DNA from: a bacterium
GTDB taxonomy: Bacteria; Campylobacterota; Campylobacteria; Campylobacterales; Sulfurimonadaceae
Direction of reading: 5' to 3'
NCBI GenBank assembly: GCA_018822665.1
Contig: JAHJJX010000017.1
Location: forward strand, 1 to 64,000
Length of the DNA stretch: 64,000 bases
Each line of letters starts with the position of its first letter. Position 1 is the first letter of the stretch. The notes beneath the pieces are model-generated. The model searched no databases, was not told the origin of the DNA, and worked only from the letters and a program-made list of their open reading frames with translations. Positions 28,373 through 38,285 of this stretch are shown in pieces. The translations under genes and the position numbers were made by a program.

Positions 28373-28969
28373 ATGCAAGATCATTTTCATAAAAAAGCAG
28401 ATACTTGGGATACAGGAAACATCCGAGTTGAGGGTGCCAAAAAAATTGCAAACGCTATCAGTAAAAAAATTCATCTTCATGAGAATATGGAAGTTTTAGA
28501 CTTTGGTGTCGGTACGGGACTTTTAGGATTTGAAATAGCCAAAATCACTAAAAAAGTGTATGGAGTTGACACTTCTGCTGCTATGCTTGAGAAACTAAAA
28601 GAGAAAAACACTCCAGAACTCAGTATAGAAATATACGCGCAAGACATTATAAGAAATCCTCTAAAGCAAACTTTTCACGGACTGATAAGCTCCATGACTC
28701 TGCACCACATAGAAGATTTAAAAGTCTTTTTTGAAACAATACATAAAAATATAAAAGAAGACGGATTTATAGCTATCGCTGATTTAAAAAGTGAAGACGG
28801 CTCCTTTCACGAAGACAATACCGGTGTATTTCATTTCGGATTTGATAAAAATATCTTATGCAAAATTGTGGCAGATGCCGGCTTTAGGCATGTGGAATTT
28901 GAAAACATTAACACTATCAACAAGCCCCACAGAGACTTTGACATATTTTTGCTCACGGCTAAAAAATAA
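28373..28969 (+). CDS. class I SAM-dependent methyltransferase
   Basis: 198 residues. SAM motif I is VLDFGVGTGLLGFEIA at about 41-56; the acidic residue of motif II follows in VYGVDTSAAMLEKLK. SSMTLHHIEDLKVFF is the usual later motif. Substrate unknown. One 11-mer copy lies near its end and is read as R-H-V-E-F. Confidence 0.88.
   Translation: MQDHFHKKADTWDTGNIRVEGAKKIANAISKKIHLHENMEVLDFGVGTGLLGFEIAKITKKVYGVDTSAAMLEKLKEKNTPELSIEIYAQDIIRNPLKQTFHGLISSMTLHHIEDLKVFFETIHKNIKEDGFIAIADLKSEDGSFHEDNTGVFHFGFDKNILCKIVADAGFRHVEFENINTINKPHRDFDIFLLTAKK
28887..28897 (-). repeat. TTCCACATGCC copy 8, in methyltransferase gene
   Basis: Exact 11-mer, antisense to the gene, which reads CAT GTG GAA (H-V-E). Confidence 0.9.
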
Positions 28970-29031
28970 TTTTAACCCGTAGCAATCAATGCTTCTCCAC
29001 CAAACATTTATAATTTAGTTATAATTATTCC

Positions 29032-30708
29032 ATGATAACAAACGGCAAAATTCTTTTTTTTAATGAGAGTGAAGGAAAGGGAATAATCATTACCTCTCAA
29101 ATAGGAAAAATTGATTTCTATGTCGGGGAATGGGATGATTATAACCTTATGCCCTCTCTTGGTTTAGAAGTTAGCTTTTTTCTCAGAGACAATGTCGCTT
29201 ACAACATTCTTGCAAAGTCAAGCAGAGCGGCGGTACAGGCAAATGAAGAAAAGCAAGGGCTTTCTTTTGACGTAGAAACATCTGAAGAAAATCTACAAAA
29301 ACAAGCCGACAATGAAGAAGAAACACCTCTCCACTCCGACGTACAATCTCATAATTTTACAGAAGATACGGAGGAAGAGCAGGACGCTCAAAATGTGTCG
29401 GATGAACCATCCAAACAACATTTTTATGCTCAAAACGATATTCAAACTCTCTATGATGTTCAAGACGACACCGAGCTAGAAAAAGAACAAAGACCGGAAA
29501 ATATAACCATCACTCTTAATATTTCAAGTGCTGTCTCCCACTATTTTGATATTATAAAAAATCATATAAACAAAAGAATCAGTTATAAAAAAGTAAACGG
29601 CAGACTCGATTATATTTTAGTCAGACGCTTTCTTTGGACAACTTTTAATAACCTGAGCGAAATAGATTTACATATCATAACACCAAAAATAAAAATGTTG
29701 ACCGACGATTTAAAAGTGATGAGCAGTGTGTATAAAAATTTTACTATAAAAATAAAACACCCGACGCTTGCGTATCAGGAAGTTTTTTTATCCTGCCAAG
29801 CTGAATACGTCCATCTACGAAGCGGTGCTGAAAAAACCATAGAAAAATTAAATCGCCTCAAAAGTAATGAAGAGCACATAGGTGAAATTCTCAAAGTCAA
29901 AAAAAAGGAACTTAACGTTCATGAAGACCCCTCCCAGTTCAACACTCTCAATGAAGAATTAAAGTCTATTAACGGCGCCTATGTAGATGTCGTTCACATG
30001 ATGGCCGAACTTGATGAAAACTATAAGTACACTATGCAGCTCTTAAGCAAATTTGAGCAGGAATACAGAGAAGATTTTTACAAAATATTTCATGTTCAAG
30101 CGCAAAAACATCATAAAGATTTGATTGAAATTTTAAATGCTCAAGCCTATCTCATTGATGCGATACTGTGGCAGGAGGCAAAAAAGTCAAAACATGTAAT
30201 GGAGCACTTTAAAAAAGCATCTATCGTTGGTGAATTTAATACAAAAACATATCTTAAATATTATCTCGATACGCTTGATTCTAAAAAAACAACGCAAGCA
30301 GATAAAAATCTTTTTGTACTTTATGATTATCTCAGTTGCGTTTATAAAGAGTATATACTCGTTATTGTCAGTTGTGCCCAAGATGCTATGGAGCATGAAG
30401 CATCCATCAAAAATATAGATAAATCGTATAACGTAAAATCTTTTATTGATGAAAAAAGTGCTTTAAAATGGGCCATGAAAAATAGTGTAAAAGTTTTGAT
30501 AATAGAAGACAAGTTACAAAAAATGAATGCAGAAATTTTTTTAAATGTTTACCACAAACATATCCTACTCAAACCAAAAATAATTTTAGTAGGAGATAAA
30601 CATAACACGAACTTAGATGCTTATTCCATAAGCAAATTGCTCTTAAGCAGTGTATCTTCCAGAGTCATTGCTGAAAATGTAAAATCTTTGTTAAGCGCTC
30701 AATCCTAA
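29032..30708 (+). CDS. hypothetical protein with cold-shock-like N-terminus
   Basis: 558 residues. The first 70 residues (TNGKILFFNESEGKGIIITS) resemble the KGxIxxFNxxKGxG strand pattern of the cold-shock/S1 fold. A long acidic low-complexity linker (about 80-160) follows, then a helical, probably coiled-coil region (about 170-440), and a C-terminal part (VKVLIIEDKLQ, KPKIILVGDKHN) that looks like a degenerate receiver domain. No known family recognised. It is convergent with the thioesterase gene, overlapping by four bases at the stops. Confidence 0.75.
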   Translation: MITNGKILFFNESEGKGIIITSQIGKIDFYVGEWDDYNLMPSLGLEVSFFLRDNVAYNILAKSSRAAVQANEEKQGLSFDVETSEENLQKQADNEEETPLHSDVQSHNFTEDTEEEQDAQNVSDEPSKQHFYAQNDIQTLYDVQDDTELEKEQRPENITITLNISSAVSHYFDIIKNHINKRISYKKVNGRLDYILVRRFLWTTFNNLSEIDLHIITPKIKMLTDDLKVMSSVYKNFTIKIKHPTLAYQEVFLSCQAEYVHLRSGAEKTIEKLNRLKSNEEHIGEILKVKKKELNVHEDPSQFNTLNEELKSINGAYVDVVHMMAELDENYKYTMQLLSKFEQEYREDFYKIFHVQAQKHHKDLIEILNAQAYLIDAILWQEAKKSKHVMEHFKKASIVGEFNTKTYLKYYLDTLDSKKTTQADKNLFVLYDYLSCVYKEYILVIVSCAQDAMEHEASIKNIDKSYNVKSFIDEKSALKWAMKNSVKVLIIEDKLQKMNAEIFLNVYHKHILLKPKIILVGDKHNTNLDAYSISKLLLSSVSSRVIAENVKSLLSAQS

Positions 30709-31184
30709 GCTTCTTGATTGTCTAATAATTTTAACTTCAAAACATGTCTCTCCGTTATAACGGTCTTAAATTCTCCTTCAAAAACTTTTATGTTCAGTAC
30801 AAATGCCTCGACATGCACATTTCTTTTTCTTCCCTCTTTATGGCGAACTTTGGCTGTAAATTTCACTACATCTCCAAGTTTTACAGGTGATAAAAATTGA
30901 TTGTCGCTTCCAACCAAAACAACATTTTTCTCATTCACGGCAAGCATAGCAGCATAATCTGCCGCACTAAAGATAAAGCCGCCGTGAATTAAGCCTTGCT
31001 CATCCGCGAGCATTTCAGGAATAGTTGTGAGTTTTAATTCCACATGCCCAAGTTTCATCTTTTCAATTTCACCGTTTAAATCTTTATTGACTCTTTCATG
31101 TGTTCGTATAACAACTTGATTATTCTCATTTGCATAATCAGATATTTCTATATCATCATCTTCTTCAATCTCTTTTTTCATCAT
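30705..31184 (-). CDS. PaaI-type hotdog-fold thioesterase
   Basis: 159 residues. [20 protein letters not shown] is the HGG active-site helix of PaaI-like acyl-CoA thioesterases; [22 protein letters not shown] is the matching strand pair. An acidic N-terminal extension of about 45 residues is unusual. The start overlaps the TGA of cmoB. One 11-mer copy is read as G-H-V-E. Confidence 0.85.
   Translation of the reverse strand: MMKKEIEEDDDIEISDYANENNQVVIRTHERVNKDLNGEIEKMKLGHVELKLTTIPEMLADEQGLIHGGFIFSAADYAAMLAVNEKNVVLVGSDNQFLSPVKLGDVVKFTAKVRHKEGRKRNVHVEAFVLNIKVFEGEFKTVITERHVLKLKLLDNQEA
31038..31048 (+). repeat. TTCCACATGCC copy 9, in thioesterase gene
   Basis: Exact 11-mer, antisense; the gene reads GGG CAT GTG GAA (G-H-V-E). 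Confidence 0.9.
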
Positions 31185-32074
31185 TTATCCTTTCTAAGTT
31201 TTACATATACACGCGCGGGTGCCGGGTAACCTTCTACTGTTTTAGAGTTGTCATTTGGATCTAAGAAATCTTCTAAAGACTGCCCCTCTATCCAAGAAGT
31301 TTTTCTCTGTTCTTGCGCATTTGTCACTGAAGTTTCCAGAACTTCAAAACTCTCAAAACCTGCGCGTAAACACCAAGTTCTCAGAGCTTTTATCGTCGGA
31401 ACAAAATAGATATTTGGGATTTTTGAATACGATGATGCAGGACACAAGCACATCTCCTCTTCTCCCTCTATATAAAAAGTATCCAGTATCACTTCTCCTT
31501 GTTTGTCTAAACCCTTATAAAGCGACTTTAACATCATAACCGGGTCACTTCGATGATACAGCACTCCCAAACAAAAGATAAAATCAAATTTTTCCTCATA
31601 AAATTCTAAATGCTCAACCCCCAGCAGTTCATAAACTATTTCACTTTTTACAAAATGGTTTATAAAATCAAACTGTGTTTTATAAAGAGCAGAAGGGTCA
31701 AAACCCACTAAAGATTTAGGGCTGTCTTCTTGCATTCTAAAAAGATAATAACCGTTGTTGCACCCTATATCGGCAACCCGTTTATCTTTTAAATTAAAAT
31801 GCGCTCGAAGCAAGTTATACTTTATATTACTTTTCCATTCCGTATCTATATAAGTATTGAAAATTTCAAAAGGACCCTTTCTCCACGGCATCATCAGTTT
31901 TGCAATTTCTCTTATGTGATTTTCATCTACACCTTCGCCGCTTATTTTTATTATGTCGCCGATTTCCACATGCCAATCACCCTTCGGCAAACTTGCAATG
32001 GAGTTACGAAGCGGAGCAATATTTTTCCACGTCATCCATTTATAACGTTCGTTTCTTATCTCTTGTAAATTCAT
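31181..32074 (-). CDS. cmoB: tRNA U34 carboxymethyltransferase
   Basis: Transfers a carboxymethyl group from carboxy-SAM to 5-hydroxyuridine 34 of tRNA, giving cmo5U. 297 residues. The family marks are [25 protein letters not shown], the SAM motif [15 protein letters not shown], and [18 protein letters not shown]. One 11-mer copy is read as W-H-V-E near the N-terminus. cmoA was not seen in the window. Confidence 0.95.
   Translation of the reverse strand: MNLQEIRNERYKWMTWKNIAPLRNSIASLPKGDWHVEIGDIIKISGEGVDENHIREIAKLMMPWRKGPFEIFNTYIDTEWKSNIKYNLLRAHFNLKDKRVADIGCNNGYYLFRMQEDSPKSLVGFDPSALYKTQFDFINHFVKSEIVYELLGVEHLEFYEEKFDFIFCLGVLYHRSDPVMMLKSLYKGLDKQGEVILDTFYIEGEEEMCLCPASSYSKIPNIYFVPTIKALRTWCLRAGFESFEVLETSVTNAQEQRKTSWIEGQSLEDFLDPNDNSKTVEGYPAPARVYVKLRKDK
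31964..31974 (+). repeat. TTCCACATGCC copy 10, in cmoB
   Basis: Exact 11-mer, antisense; cmoB reads TGG CAT GTG GAA (W-H-V-E). Confidence 0.9.
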
Positions 32075-32137
32075 TTTATGCTTTATCTATGTAAATTTTA
32101 ATATAATTGTATCCAAAAATAACTCTTAGGATATTTT

Positions 32138-33049
32138 ATGCGCCTAGAAAAAAAAGCCACTCTTGTATCGACATCGGTTGCCGGAATATTGGTACTGATG
32201 AAAATGACGGTCGGTATATTGAGCGGTTCTGTAGCCGTGCTTGCTTCTGCAATTGATTCTTTTTTAGATTTAACCGTTTCTTTATTTAATTACTTTGCAT
32301 TAAGCAATGCAGAAAAAGATCCCGATGACAAGTTCCATTTCGGAAGAGGCAAAATCGAACCTCTCGCTGCTGTTATCGAGGGAACCGTCATCTCCCTTTC
32401 TGCTTTATTTGTACTTTATGAAGCCATTCAAAAGATTACACATAAAACACCTATTGAGCACATACAAACCAGTATTTTAGTTATGGTAGCTTCTCTTATT
32501 ATTACAGCATTTTTGGTTGCTTTTTTAAACTATGTTGCCAAAAAAACAAAAAATATGGTTATTAAGGCAGATGCTCTCCACTATAAGACAGACCTTTTTT
32601 CAAACGGTGCCGTGCTTCTTGCTCTTGGACTCATTTCTCTCACGGGAGAGCAGCTCATTGACCCTTTTTTAGGAATTGGAATAGCTGTTTATATGATTTA
32701 TTCGGCATATCCCATCATTAAAGATGGTGTTTTAATGCTTTTAGATATCGCTTTACCGGAAGAAGATATGCAAAAAATAAGAGATGTTTTAGAGGAGGAA
32801 ACGGTAATCACAACCTATCATGATTTAAAAACAAGAGAATCAGGCTCCCATATTTTCATCTCGGTTCATGCCGTTTTTAATATGCACATTTCCCTTTATG
32901 CAGCGCACGTCACATCCGATAGAATTGAAGATAAATTAAGAAAACTTTTTAAAGGCAAGCAAACCCATATACTCATACACATGGATCCCTATGATGATTC
33001 TCAAATAAATGAAGCTGAAAATATATCTACCCTCAATAAAAAAGAGTAG
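32138..33049 (+). CDS. cation diffusion facilitator family transporter
   Basis: 303 residues with six membrane helices in the first 210 and a cytoplasmic C-terminal domain. The metal site of helix 2 is DSFLDLTVSLFNYFA and that of helix 5 is KADALHYKTDLFSNG, the pattern of FieF-like zinc/iron exporters driven by protons. HFGRGKIEPLAA is the usual loop. It ends in a hairpin shared with the convergent rny gene. Confidence 0.93.
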   Translation: MRLEKKATLVSTSVAGILVLMKMTVGILSGSVAVLASAIDSFLDLTVSLFNYFALSNAEKDPDDKFHFGRGKIEPLAAVIEGTVISLSALFVLYEAIQKITHKTPIEHIQTSILVMVASLIITAFLVAFLNYVAKKTKNMVIKADALHYKTDLFSNGAVLLALGLISLTGEQLIDPFLGIGIAVYMIYSAYPIIKDGVLMLLDIALPEEDMQKIRDVLEEETVITTYHDLKTRESGSHIFISVHAVFNMHISLYAAHVTSDRIEDKLRKLFKGKQTHILIHMDPYDDSQINEAENISTLNKKE

Positions 33050-33069
33050 CGTTGAGGAGTGAATGCGGC

Positions 33070-33085
33070 AGCAGAAAAATCTGCT
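33070..33085. terminator. hairpin between CDF transporter and rny
   Basis: Arms AGCAGA and TCTGCT around AAAA. A one-mismatch form of the repeated word (TTCCACATGCT, 33085-33095) follows at once. Confidence 0.5.
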
Positions 33086-33119
33086 TCCACATGCTATGCT
33101 AAAAATAGGCTCTTAGGAG

Positions 33120-34688
33120 TTACTTTGCAAACTCAATCGCTCTGCTCTCACGGATAACATTCACTTTAATTTCACCCGGATATTGAACTCGTTCTTCTAT
33201 CTCTTTTGCAATTTCACGCGATAACAAAATAGATTCATCATCATTAATCAAAGTCGCATTTACAATAACGCGCACTTCCCGTCCGGCATTGATGGCATAC
33301 GCCTGTTTTACGCCGCTGTGACTAGAAGCAATTTCCTCTATCTCTGTTACCCTTTTGAGAAAACTCTCAAGGACTTCTCTTCTTGCACCGGGACGGGCGG
33401 CCGAAAGAGCATCCGCAGCGCAAACAGCACCACATTCTATGGAGTTTATCTCTTCTTGCCCGTGATGCGCATAAATAGCGTTGATGACTACGCTATGCTC
33501 ATTGTAACGATTACAAATTTCAGCACCTAAATCAACATGATTTCCATCTTGTTCGTGTGTTAAAGATTTGCCGATATCGTGTAAAAGACCTGCTCTTTTA
33601 GCAAGGATTGAATCTCCTCCCATCTCTGCTGCCATGATTCCAGCCAAATGTGCTACTTCGAGCGTGTGCGCCAAAGCATTTTGTCCGTAACTAGCACGGT
33701 ATCGAAGTCTGCCTATAAGCTTCATAAGTTCCGGATGCATTACACCTATGTGTAAATCAGCTATCAACTCTTCACCTTCATTTAATATGGAGGCTTCAAA
33801 CTCTTCACTTACTTTGTCAAAAATTTCTTCTATTCTCGCCGGTTGAATTCTTCCATCTTCTATGAGAAGTTGCAAAGTTTTCGTTGCTATTGCACGGCGA
33901 TAAAGATTAAAACTGCTTACGAGTATAGCATTGGGAGTATCATCAATGATAATATCAACACCTAAAAGAGTCTCTAGAGTCTTGATATTTCTCCCTTCTT
34001 TACCGATTATGCGCCCCTTAAGTTCATCGCTCTCAAGATGCACTAAATTTGTCAAGCGTTCAGAAGCAAAATCTCCCGCAAAACGACTCGTAGCCTGCGC
34101 TAAAATGTAATTTGCTTTTCTTTTGCCCTGCTCTTTTGCCTCATTCTCATAACGACGAACGATATGCGCTATCTCTGCACGGGATTTTTCTTCTATTTTT
34201 TCAAGTAAAACGCGCTTGGCCTCTTCTTGAGTCATTCCGGCACTATGCTCTATGGCATGCACGGCCTCATCTATTTTAGCTTCATATTTTTTTCTCAAAG
34301 ACTCTGTAGATTTTTCATTTCTTTCTAAATCAATTTGCTTAGTTTTTAAAATGGCACTTTGTTCATAAAGTCGTTTTTCTTCACTTTGCTTGTACCTTTT
34401 AAAACTTTGCTCTTTTGTAATTACATCTTCTTCTCTATCCATTAAATTAGCTTTTGCTCTATCTTTTGCACTTTCATACTGCTTAAGAGCTTCTAATTCA
34501 ATCTCCTGAGATTTTATATTTGACTTATTTAAAAGCATCTGTGCTTCATTTTCGATTGCACTTGCTTTTGCTTTTGCTTTGTCCGTGTAAATATCAAAAT
34601 TTGCATTTGCAATTTTTTTAGAGATGAAAAATCCGACAAGTCCGCTAAATGTGGCTATTGAACCACCTAGCAGTATTTCGTATAACAT
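33120..34688 (-). CDS. rny: ribonuclease Y
   Basis: Membrane-anchored endoribonuclease that starts mRNA decay. 522 residues: an N-terminal helix (EILLGGSIATFSGLVGFFIS), a long coiled coil (about 30-190), a KH domain with GRIIGKEGRNIKTLETLLGVD, and an HD domain with LLHDIGKSLTHEQDG and YAHHGQEE. All catalytic marks are intact. It starts two bases from the end of the cyclo-ligase gene. Confidence 0.96.
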   Translation of the reverse strand: MLYEILLGGSIATFSGLVGFFISKKIANANFDIYTDKAKAKASAIENEAQMLLNKSNIKSQEIELEALKQYESAKDRAKANLMDREEDVITKEQSFKRYKQSEEKRLYEQSAILKTKQIDLERNEKSTESLRKKYEAKIDEAVHAIEHSAGMTQEEAKRVLLEKIEEKSRAEIAHIVRRYENEAKEQGKRKANYILAQATSRFAGDFASERLTNLVHLESDELKGRIIGKEGRNIKTLETLLGVDIIIDDTPNAILVSSFNLYRRAIATKTLQLLIEDGRIQPARIEEIFDKVSEEFEASILNEGEELIADLHIGVMHPELMKLIGRLRYRASYGQNALAHTLEVAHLAGIMAAEMGGDSILAKRAGLLHDIGKSLTHEQDGNHVDLGAEICNRYNEHSVVINAIYAHHGQEEINSIECGAVCAADALSAARPGARREVLESFLKRVTEIEEIASSHSGVKQAYAINAGREVRVIVNATLINDDESILLSREIAKEIEERVQYPGEIKVNVIRESRAIEFAK

Positions 34689-34690
34689 CT

Positions 34691-35263
34691 TTATTTCCTC
34701 TTATCGACCCTAGCCATAGGCGATATTCGTATTTTCGGCGTAATTAGTAAATCACATGCGACATCGTGAGCGTCACAAATAAACTTATTTGTATAACAAA
34801 ATTCTGACTGCGTAAAAATAGTATAAGGTTTCTTTCTTAACTTTTCAAAGAAACGGTCATACATCCCTTTTCCAAAACCAATTCTTTGTAAATTACCATC
34901 CACCCCAACTGCTGGCACTATGGCTATATCAATTTTTTTAATATTTCTTATTGTGTTTCCCGCTTCAAAAATACCAAATTTCTTTTGTTTTAGCGGTAAT
35001 CTAAATGGTACCATCTTAAAACTTTCGCCTTGCATAAACGGTAAAAAAACGCTACATTTTTTTCTCATAACTTTAAGTGTTTTTGTCACATCTGCTTCAA
35101 AAGATAAAGGAAAATAAAATAAAATTTTTTTATTCCTGACGTGTTTCAACTCTTTTTGCAGACGTAAATTCACTTTGAAAGTACGGTATATTTTATTATG
35201 TTGAGGGCTGCTTTTTATCTTTTTTAAACAATTTTCCCGAAATATTACTTTTGTAAGAGGCAT
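34691..35263 (-). CDS. 5-formyltetrahydrofolate cyclo-ligase
   Basis: Converts 5-formyl-THF to 5,10-methenyl-THF with ATP. 190 residues. The family signature RIGFGKGMYDRFF is plain; DIAIVPAVGVDGN precedes it. The N-terminus (MPLTKVIFRENCLKKIK) is a little irregular but the length is normal. Located upstream of rny in the same direction. Confidence 0.9.
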   Translation of the reverse strand: MPLTKVIFRENCLKKIKSSPQHNKIYRTFKVNLRLQKELKHVRNKKILFYFPLSFEADVTKTLKVMRKKCSVFLPFMQGESFKMVPFRLPLKQKKFGIFEAGNTIRNIKKIDIAIVPAVGVDGNLQRIGFGKGMYDRFFEKLRKKPYTIFTQSEFCYTNKFICDAHDVACDLLITPKIRISPMARVDKRK

Positions 35264-35317
35264 ATAAAATCTTTATAGTTATAATTACGCCCATTCTACT
35301 AAAATAAAGGTATTTTT

Positions 35318-35875
35318 ATGCTAAAAAAATCAATTTTACCAACACTCCTAACACTCATGCTTTTGTTTCAAGCATGTTCAGATAATGACAAAACAAAAGA
35401 AGCAAATGAAATGGTTTCGGTGAGCGAATATGTATTAACGACGCTGGATAACAACCAGCAAATCGTTAAAAAAACTCTGGATGGTTTTACTCTAGAGAGT
35501 TCAAACAACAAAGTTGTTTTATTTGATATTTTTGCAACTTGGTGTCCGCCGTGTAAAGCATCCGCTACGCATTTAACATCTCTGCAAGAAAAATACAAAG
35601 ATGATTTAATAGTTATAGGAATCACTATTGAAGAAAAAATTTCAAACAATGATTTGATTGAATTTAGAAAAAATTATAATGCAAATTATATTTTAGTAAA
35701 TTCCGATCAAAATCGCCGTTTGGTTGATGCTATTGCTTCCTCGTTAAAATTGGGTGACAGATTTCCTATACCTTTAATGGCAATGTATAAAGACGGAAAG
35801 CTGGTAAACCATTATCTTGGTGCTATCCAAGAAGAATTTATTGAAAGTGATATAAAAAAAGCTTTAGGTAAATAA
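35318..35875 (+). CDS. TlpA-like thioredoxin-fold lipoprotein
   Basis: 185 residues. A lipoprotein signal with lipobox LFQAC (Cys about 20) puts it in the periplasm on a membrane. The redox site is IFATWCPPCKAS at about 70-81, typical of TlpA/ResA-like disulfide reductases, which serve cytochrome c maturation or similar thiol tasks. Its TAA directly precedes the ATG of ftsY, so both are one unit. Confidence 0.9.
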   Translation: MLKKSILPTLLTLMLLFQACSDNDKTKEANEMVSVSEYVLTTLDNNQQIVKKTLDGFTLESSNNKVVLFDIFATWCPPCKASATHLTSLQEKYKDDLIVIGITIEEKISNNDLIEFRKNYNANYILVNSDQNRRLVDAIASSLKLGDRFPIPLMAMYKDGKLVNHYLGAIQEEFIESDIKKALGK

Positions 35876-36760
35876 ATGTTTGGATTTATAAAAAATTCTC
35901 TTAAAAAAACGGTAGATGCTATCAAAACGGTAGCACCCAAAAAAAAAATAACAATAACAAAAGATGAGCTAGAGAATATTTTATTAGAAGCCGATGTTGA
36001 GTATGCATTGGTTGAGATTATTCTCAATGAAATTTATCAAGATAAAATAACGAGAGAGATATTACGCTCAAAACTTTTGGCAACTTTAGCTTATACCTCT
36101 TACAAAGAACCTGTGTTTAGCGCTCCATTTGTTGAACTTATTGTAGGTGTCAACGGAGCCGGAAAAACTACCACTATTTCAAAACTTGCCTATCGCTATA
36201 AAAATGAAGGAAAAAAAGTAATTCTCGGTGCCGGTGATACCTTTCGTGCGGCGGCAATTGAACAGCTGACACTTTGGGCAAACAAACTCAACATACCGAT
36301 TGTAGCTTCAAAACAAGGCCATGATTCATCTGCGGTCGCTTATGACACGATAGACTCTGCTAAAGCAAGAGGGATTGAGCATGTCATAATAGACACCGCG
36401 GGAAGACTTCATACTCAAACGAATCTGGCAAATGAGCTAAAAAAAATAAAGCGAATTTGCGATAAAGCACATCATGGAGCACCCCATAGAACTCTTCTTA
36501 TCATAGATGGAACACAAGGCAATTCGGCTATCTCTCAAGCAAAAGCATTTAATGAGATGATTGGCATTGATGGAATCATTATCACAAAACTAGACGGAAC
36601 AGCCAAAGGCGGAAGTATTTTCAGTATAGCTTATGCCCTTGAACTTCCTATACTTTATGTAGGAACCGGTGAGCAACCGGAGCATTTAACACCGTTTGAC
36701 AAGTATGAATTTGTGGACGGTTTACTTGACGCTATTTTTATTGAACCTGAATCGGCATAA
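35876..36760 (+). CDS. ftsY: signal recognition particle receptor
   Basis: SRP-receptor GTPase that docks ribosome-nascent-chain complexes at the membrane. 294 residues, without the long acidic N-terminal A domain of E. coli. G1 is [20 protein letters not shown], then [22 protein letters not shown] (G3) and [11 protein letters not shown] (G4/G5 region). After its stop there are two direct 11-mer copies around a hairpin. Confidence 0.97.
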   Translation: MFGFIKNSLKKTVDAIKTVAPKKKITITKDELENILLEADVEYALVEIILNEIYQDKITREILRSKLLATLAYTSYKEPVFSAPFVELIVGVNGAGKTTTISKLAYRYKNEGKKVILGAGDTFRAAAIEQLTLWANKLNIPIVASKQGHDSSAVAYDTIDSAKARGIEHVIIDTAGRLHTQTNLANELKKIKRICDKAHHGAPHRTLLIIDGTQGNSAISQAKAFNEMIGIDGIIITKLDGTAKGGSIFSIAYALELPILYVGTGEQPEHLTPFDKYEFVDGLLDAIFIEPESA

Positions 36761-36764
36761 AAAC

Positions 36765-36775
36765 TTCCACATGCC
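36765..36775 (+). repeat. TTCCACATGCC copy 11, after ftsY
   Basis: Exact 11-mer, five bases beyond the ftsY stop; same direction as copy 12. Confidence 0.9.
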
Positions 36776-36780
36776 AAGAA

Positions 36781-36807
36781 AATAATATGACAAAATGTCA
36801 TATTATT
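36781..36807. terminator. hairpin between ftsY and radA, flanked by two 11-mers
   Basis: Perfect 12-bp arms AATAATATGACA and TGTCATATTATT around AAA. Flanked by 11-mer copies 11 and 12 in direct orientation. Confidence 0.65.
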
Positions 36808-36810
36808 TAT

Positions 36811-36821
36811 TTCCACATGCC
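36811..36821 (+). repeat. TTCCACATGCC copy 12, upstream of radA
   Basis: Exact 11-mer, 42 bases before the radA start. Confidence 0.9.
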
Positions 36822-36862
36822 AAAAGATATATAATGCACCACTACAAAACGAAGGCAAATGA

Positions 36863-38209
36863 ATGGCTAAGAAAAATATCATGTTTGAATGCCAACACTG
36901 CGGATTCAGCACTCCGAAATGGATGGGCAAATGTACAAACTGTGGAGCTTGGGATTCATTTTTAGAATTAAATGAACAGCAGCAAGAGGTGGTAAAAAAA
37001 ACAAAATCAACTTCCTCTGCATCCGCAAGAGCTGTAAGCATCAATGAAATTCAAGAGAGTGAAGTTTACAGATACAGTTCGCTTGACTGTGAATTAGACA
37101 CGGTTTTAGGGGGAGGAGTTGTTCCCGGTTCTCTTACTCTTATCGGGGGAAGTCCCGGTGTCGGAAAATCGACACTTCTTTTAAAAGTTGGTTCAAATAT
37201 AGCTTCGCTTAGAAAAAACGTATTGTATGTAACCGGAGAGGAATCAAGCGGTCAAATCAAACTTCGTGCAAACAGATTAAATTCAAATCAAAATACACTG
37301 TATCTCTTAAGTGAGATTCGGCTTGAACAAGTTTTAGTTGAACTAGAACACCGCAAGTATGATTTTATCATTATTGATTCTATACAGACTATGTACTCTG
37401 AAAATATCACGTCCGCTCCGGGGTCGGTAACACAGGTAAGGCAAATTACCTTTGAGCTCATGAGAATAGCAAAAGAAAAAGATATCGCCATTTTCATCAT
37501 CGGACACATCACAAAAGAGGGTTCCATTGCTGGTCCACGTGTTTTAGAGCACATGGTTGATACTGTTTTATATTTTGAGGGTGATTCTTCGCAGGAGCTT
37601 AGAATCCTGCGAGGATTTAAAAACCGTTTTGGGCCGACGAGTGAAATAGGTGTTTTTGAGATGAGAAGCGATGGATTGGTTTCTGCAACAGATATTGGCT
37701 CAAGATTTTTTAATCGTAATTCACAACAGCCTGGGTCGGCTCTCACTGTCATCATGGAAGGTTCCCGTCCAATCATACTAGAAGTTCAAGCTTTGGTTTC
37801 AGAGTCGCATACATCAAATTCAAAAAGACAGGCAACAGGCTTTGATACAAATAGGTTGAATATGCTTTTAGCGCTTCTTGAGAGAAAATTGGAAATCCCT
37901 CTCTCGGGTTATGATGTATTTATTAATATCACAGGTGGAATAAAAATTAATGAAACTTCAGCAGACTTAGCAATTTTGGCAGCAATTATCAGCAGTTTTC
38001 GCAATCGTGCAATTTCAAAAGAAACAATATTTCTAGGTGAAGTATCTTTAGTTGGCGATGTAAGAGAAGTATTTGGCTTAGATGTAAGATTAAAAGAAGC
38101 GAAAATGCAGAATATTTCAAAAGTACTTTTGGCGAAAAAACCATTAGAAAAAACAACAATGAAAGCTTTTATCGTAGATGAAGTAACAAAACTGCTTGAA
38201 TGGTTTTAA
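36863..38209 (+). CDS. radA: DNA repair protein RadA (branch-migration helicase)
   Basis: 448 residues. A C4 zinc finger (C10, C13, C24, C27) opens the protein, followed by a RecA-like ATPase with Walker A GGSPGVGKST at 95-104, the RadA-specific KNRFG in FKNRFGPTSEIG, and a C-terminal Lon-like domain. RadA extends D-loops in recombination and is required for full natural transformation in several bacteria, which is of interest given the repeated word in this genome, though RadA is universal and proves nothing. Confidence 0.97.
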   Translation: MAKKNIMFECQHCGFSTPKWMGKCTNCGAWDSFLELNEQQQEVVKKTKSTSSASARAVSINEIQESEVYRYSSLDCELDTVLGGGVVPGSLTLIGGSPGVGKSTLLLKVGSNIASLRKNVLYVTGEESSGQIKLRANRLNSNQNTLYLLSEIRLEQVLVELEHRKYDFIIIDSIQTMYSENITSAPGSVTQVRQITFELMRIAKEKDIAIFIIGHITKEGSIAGPRVLEHMVDTVLYFEGDSSQELRILRGFKNRFGPTSEIGVFEMRSDGLVSATDIGSRFFNRNSQQPGSALTVIMEGSRPIILEVQALVSESHTSNSKRQATGFDTNRLNMLLALLERKLEIPLSGYDVFINITGGIKINETSADLAILAAIISSFRNRAISKETIFLGEVSLVGDVREVFGLDVRLKEAKMQNISKVLLAKKPLEKTTMKAFIVDEVTKLLEWF

Positions 38210-38285
38210 TTCAAGAAGTATTCATTATTTTTCAAATAGAATAACTGTATAATGACAAAATTTATTTTGTTACACAAGGAAATAC

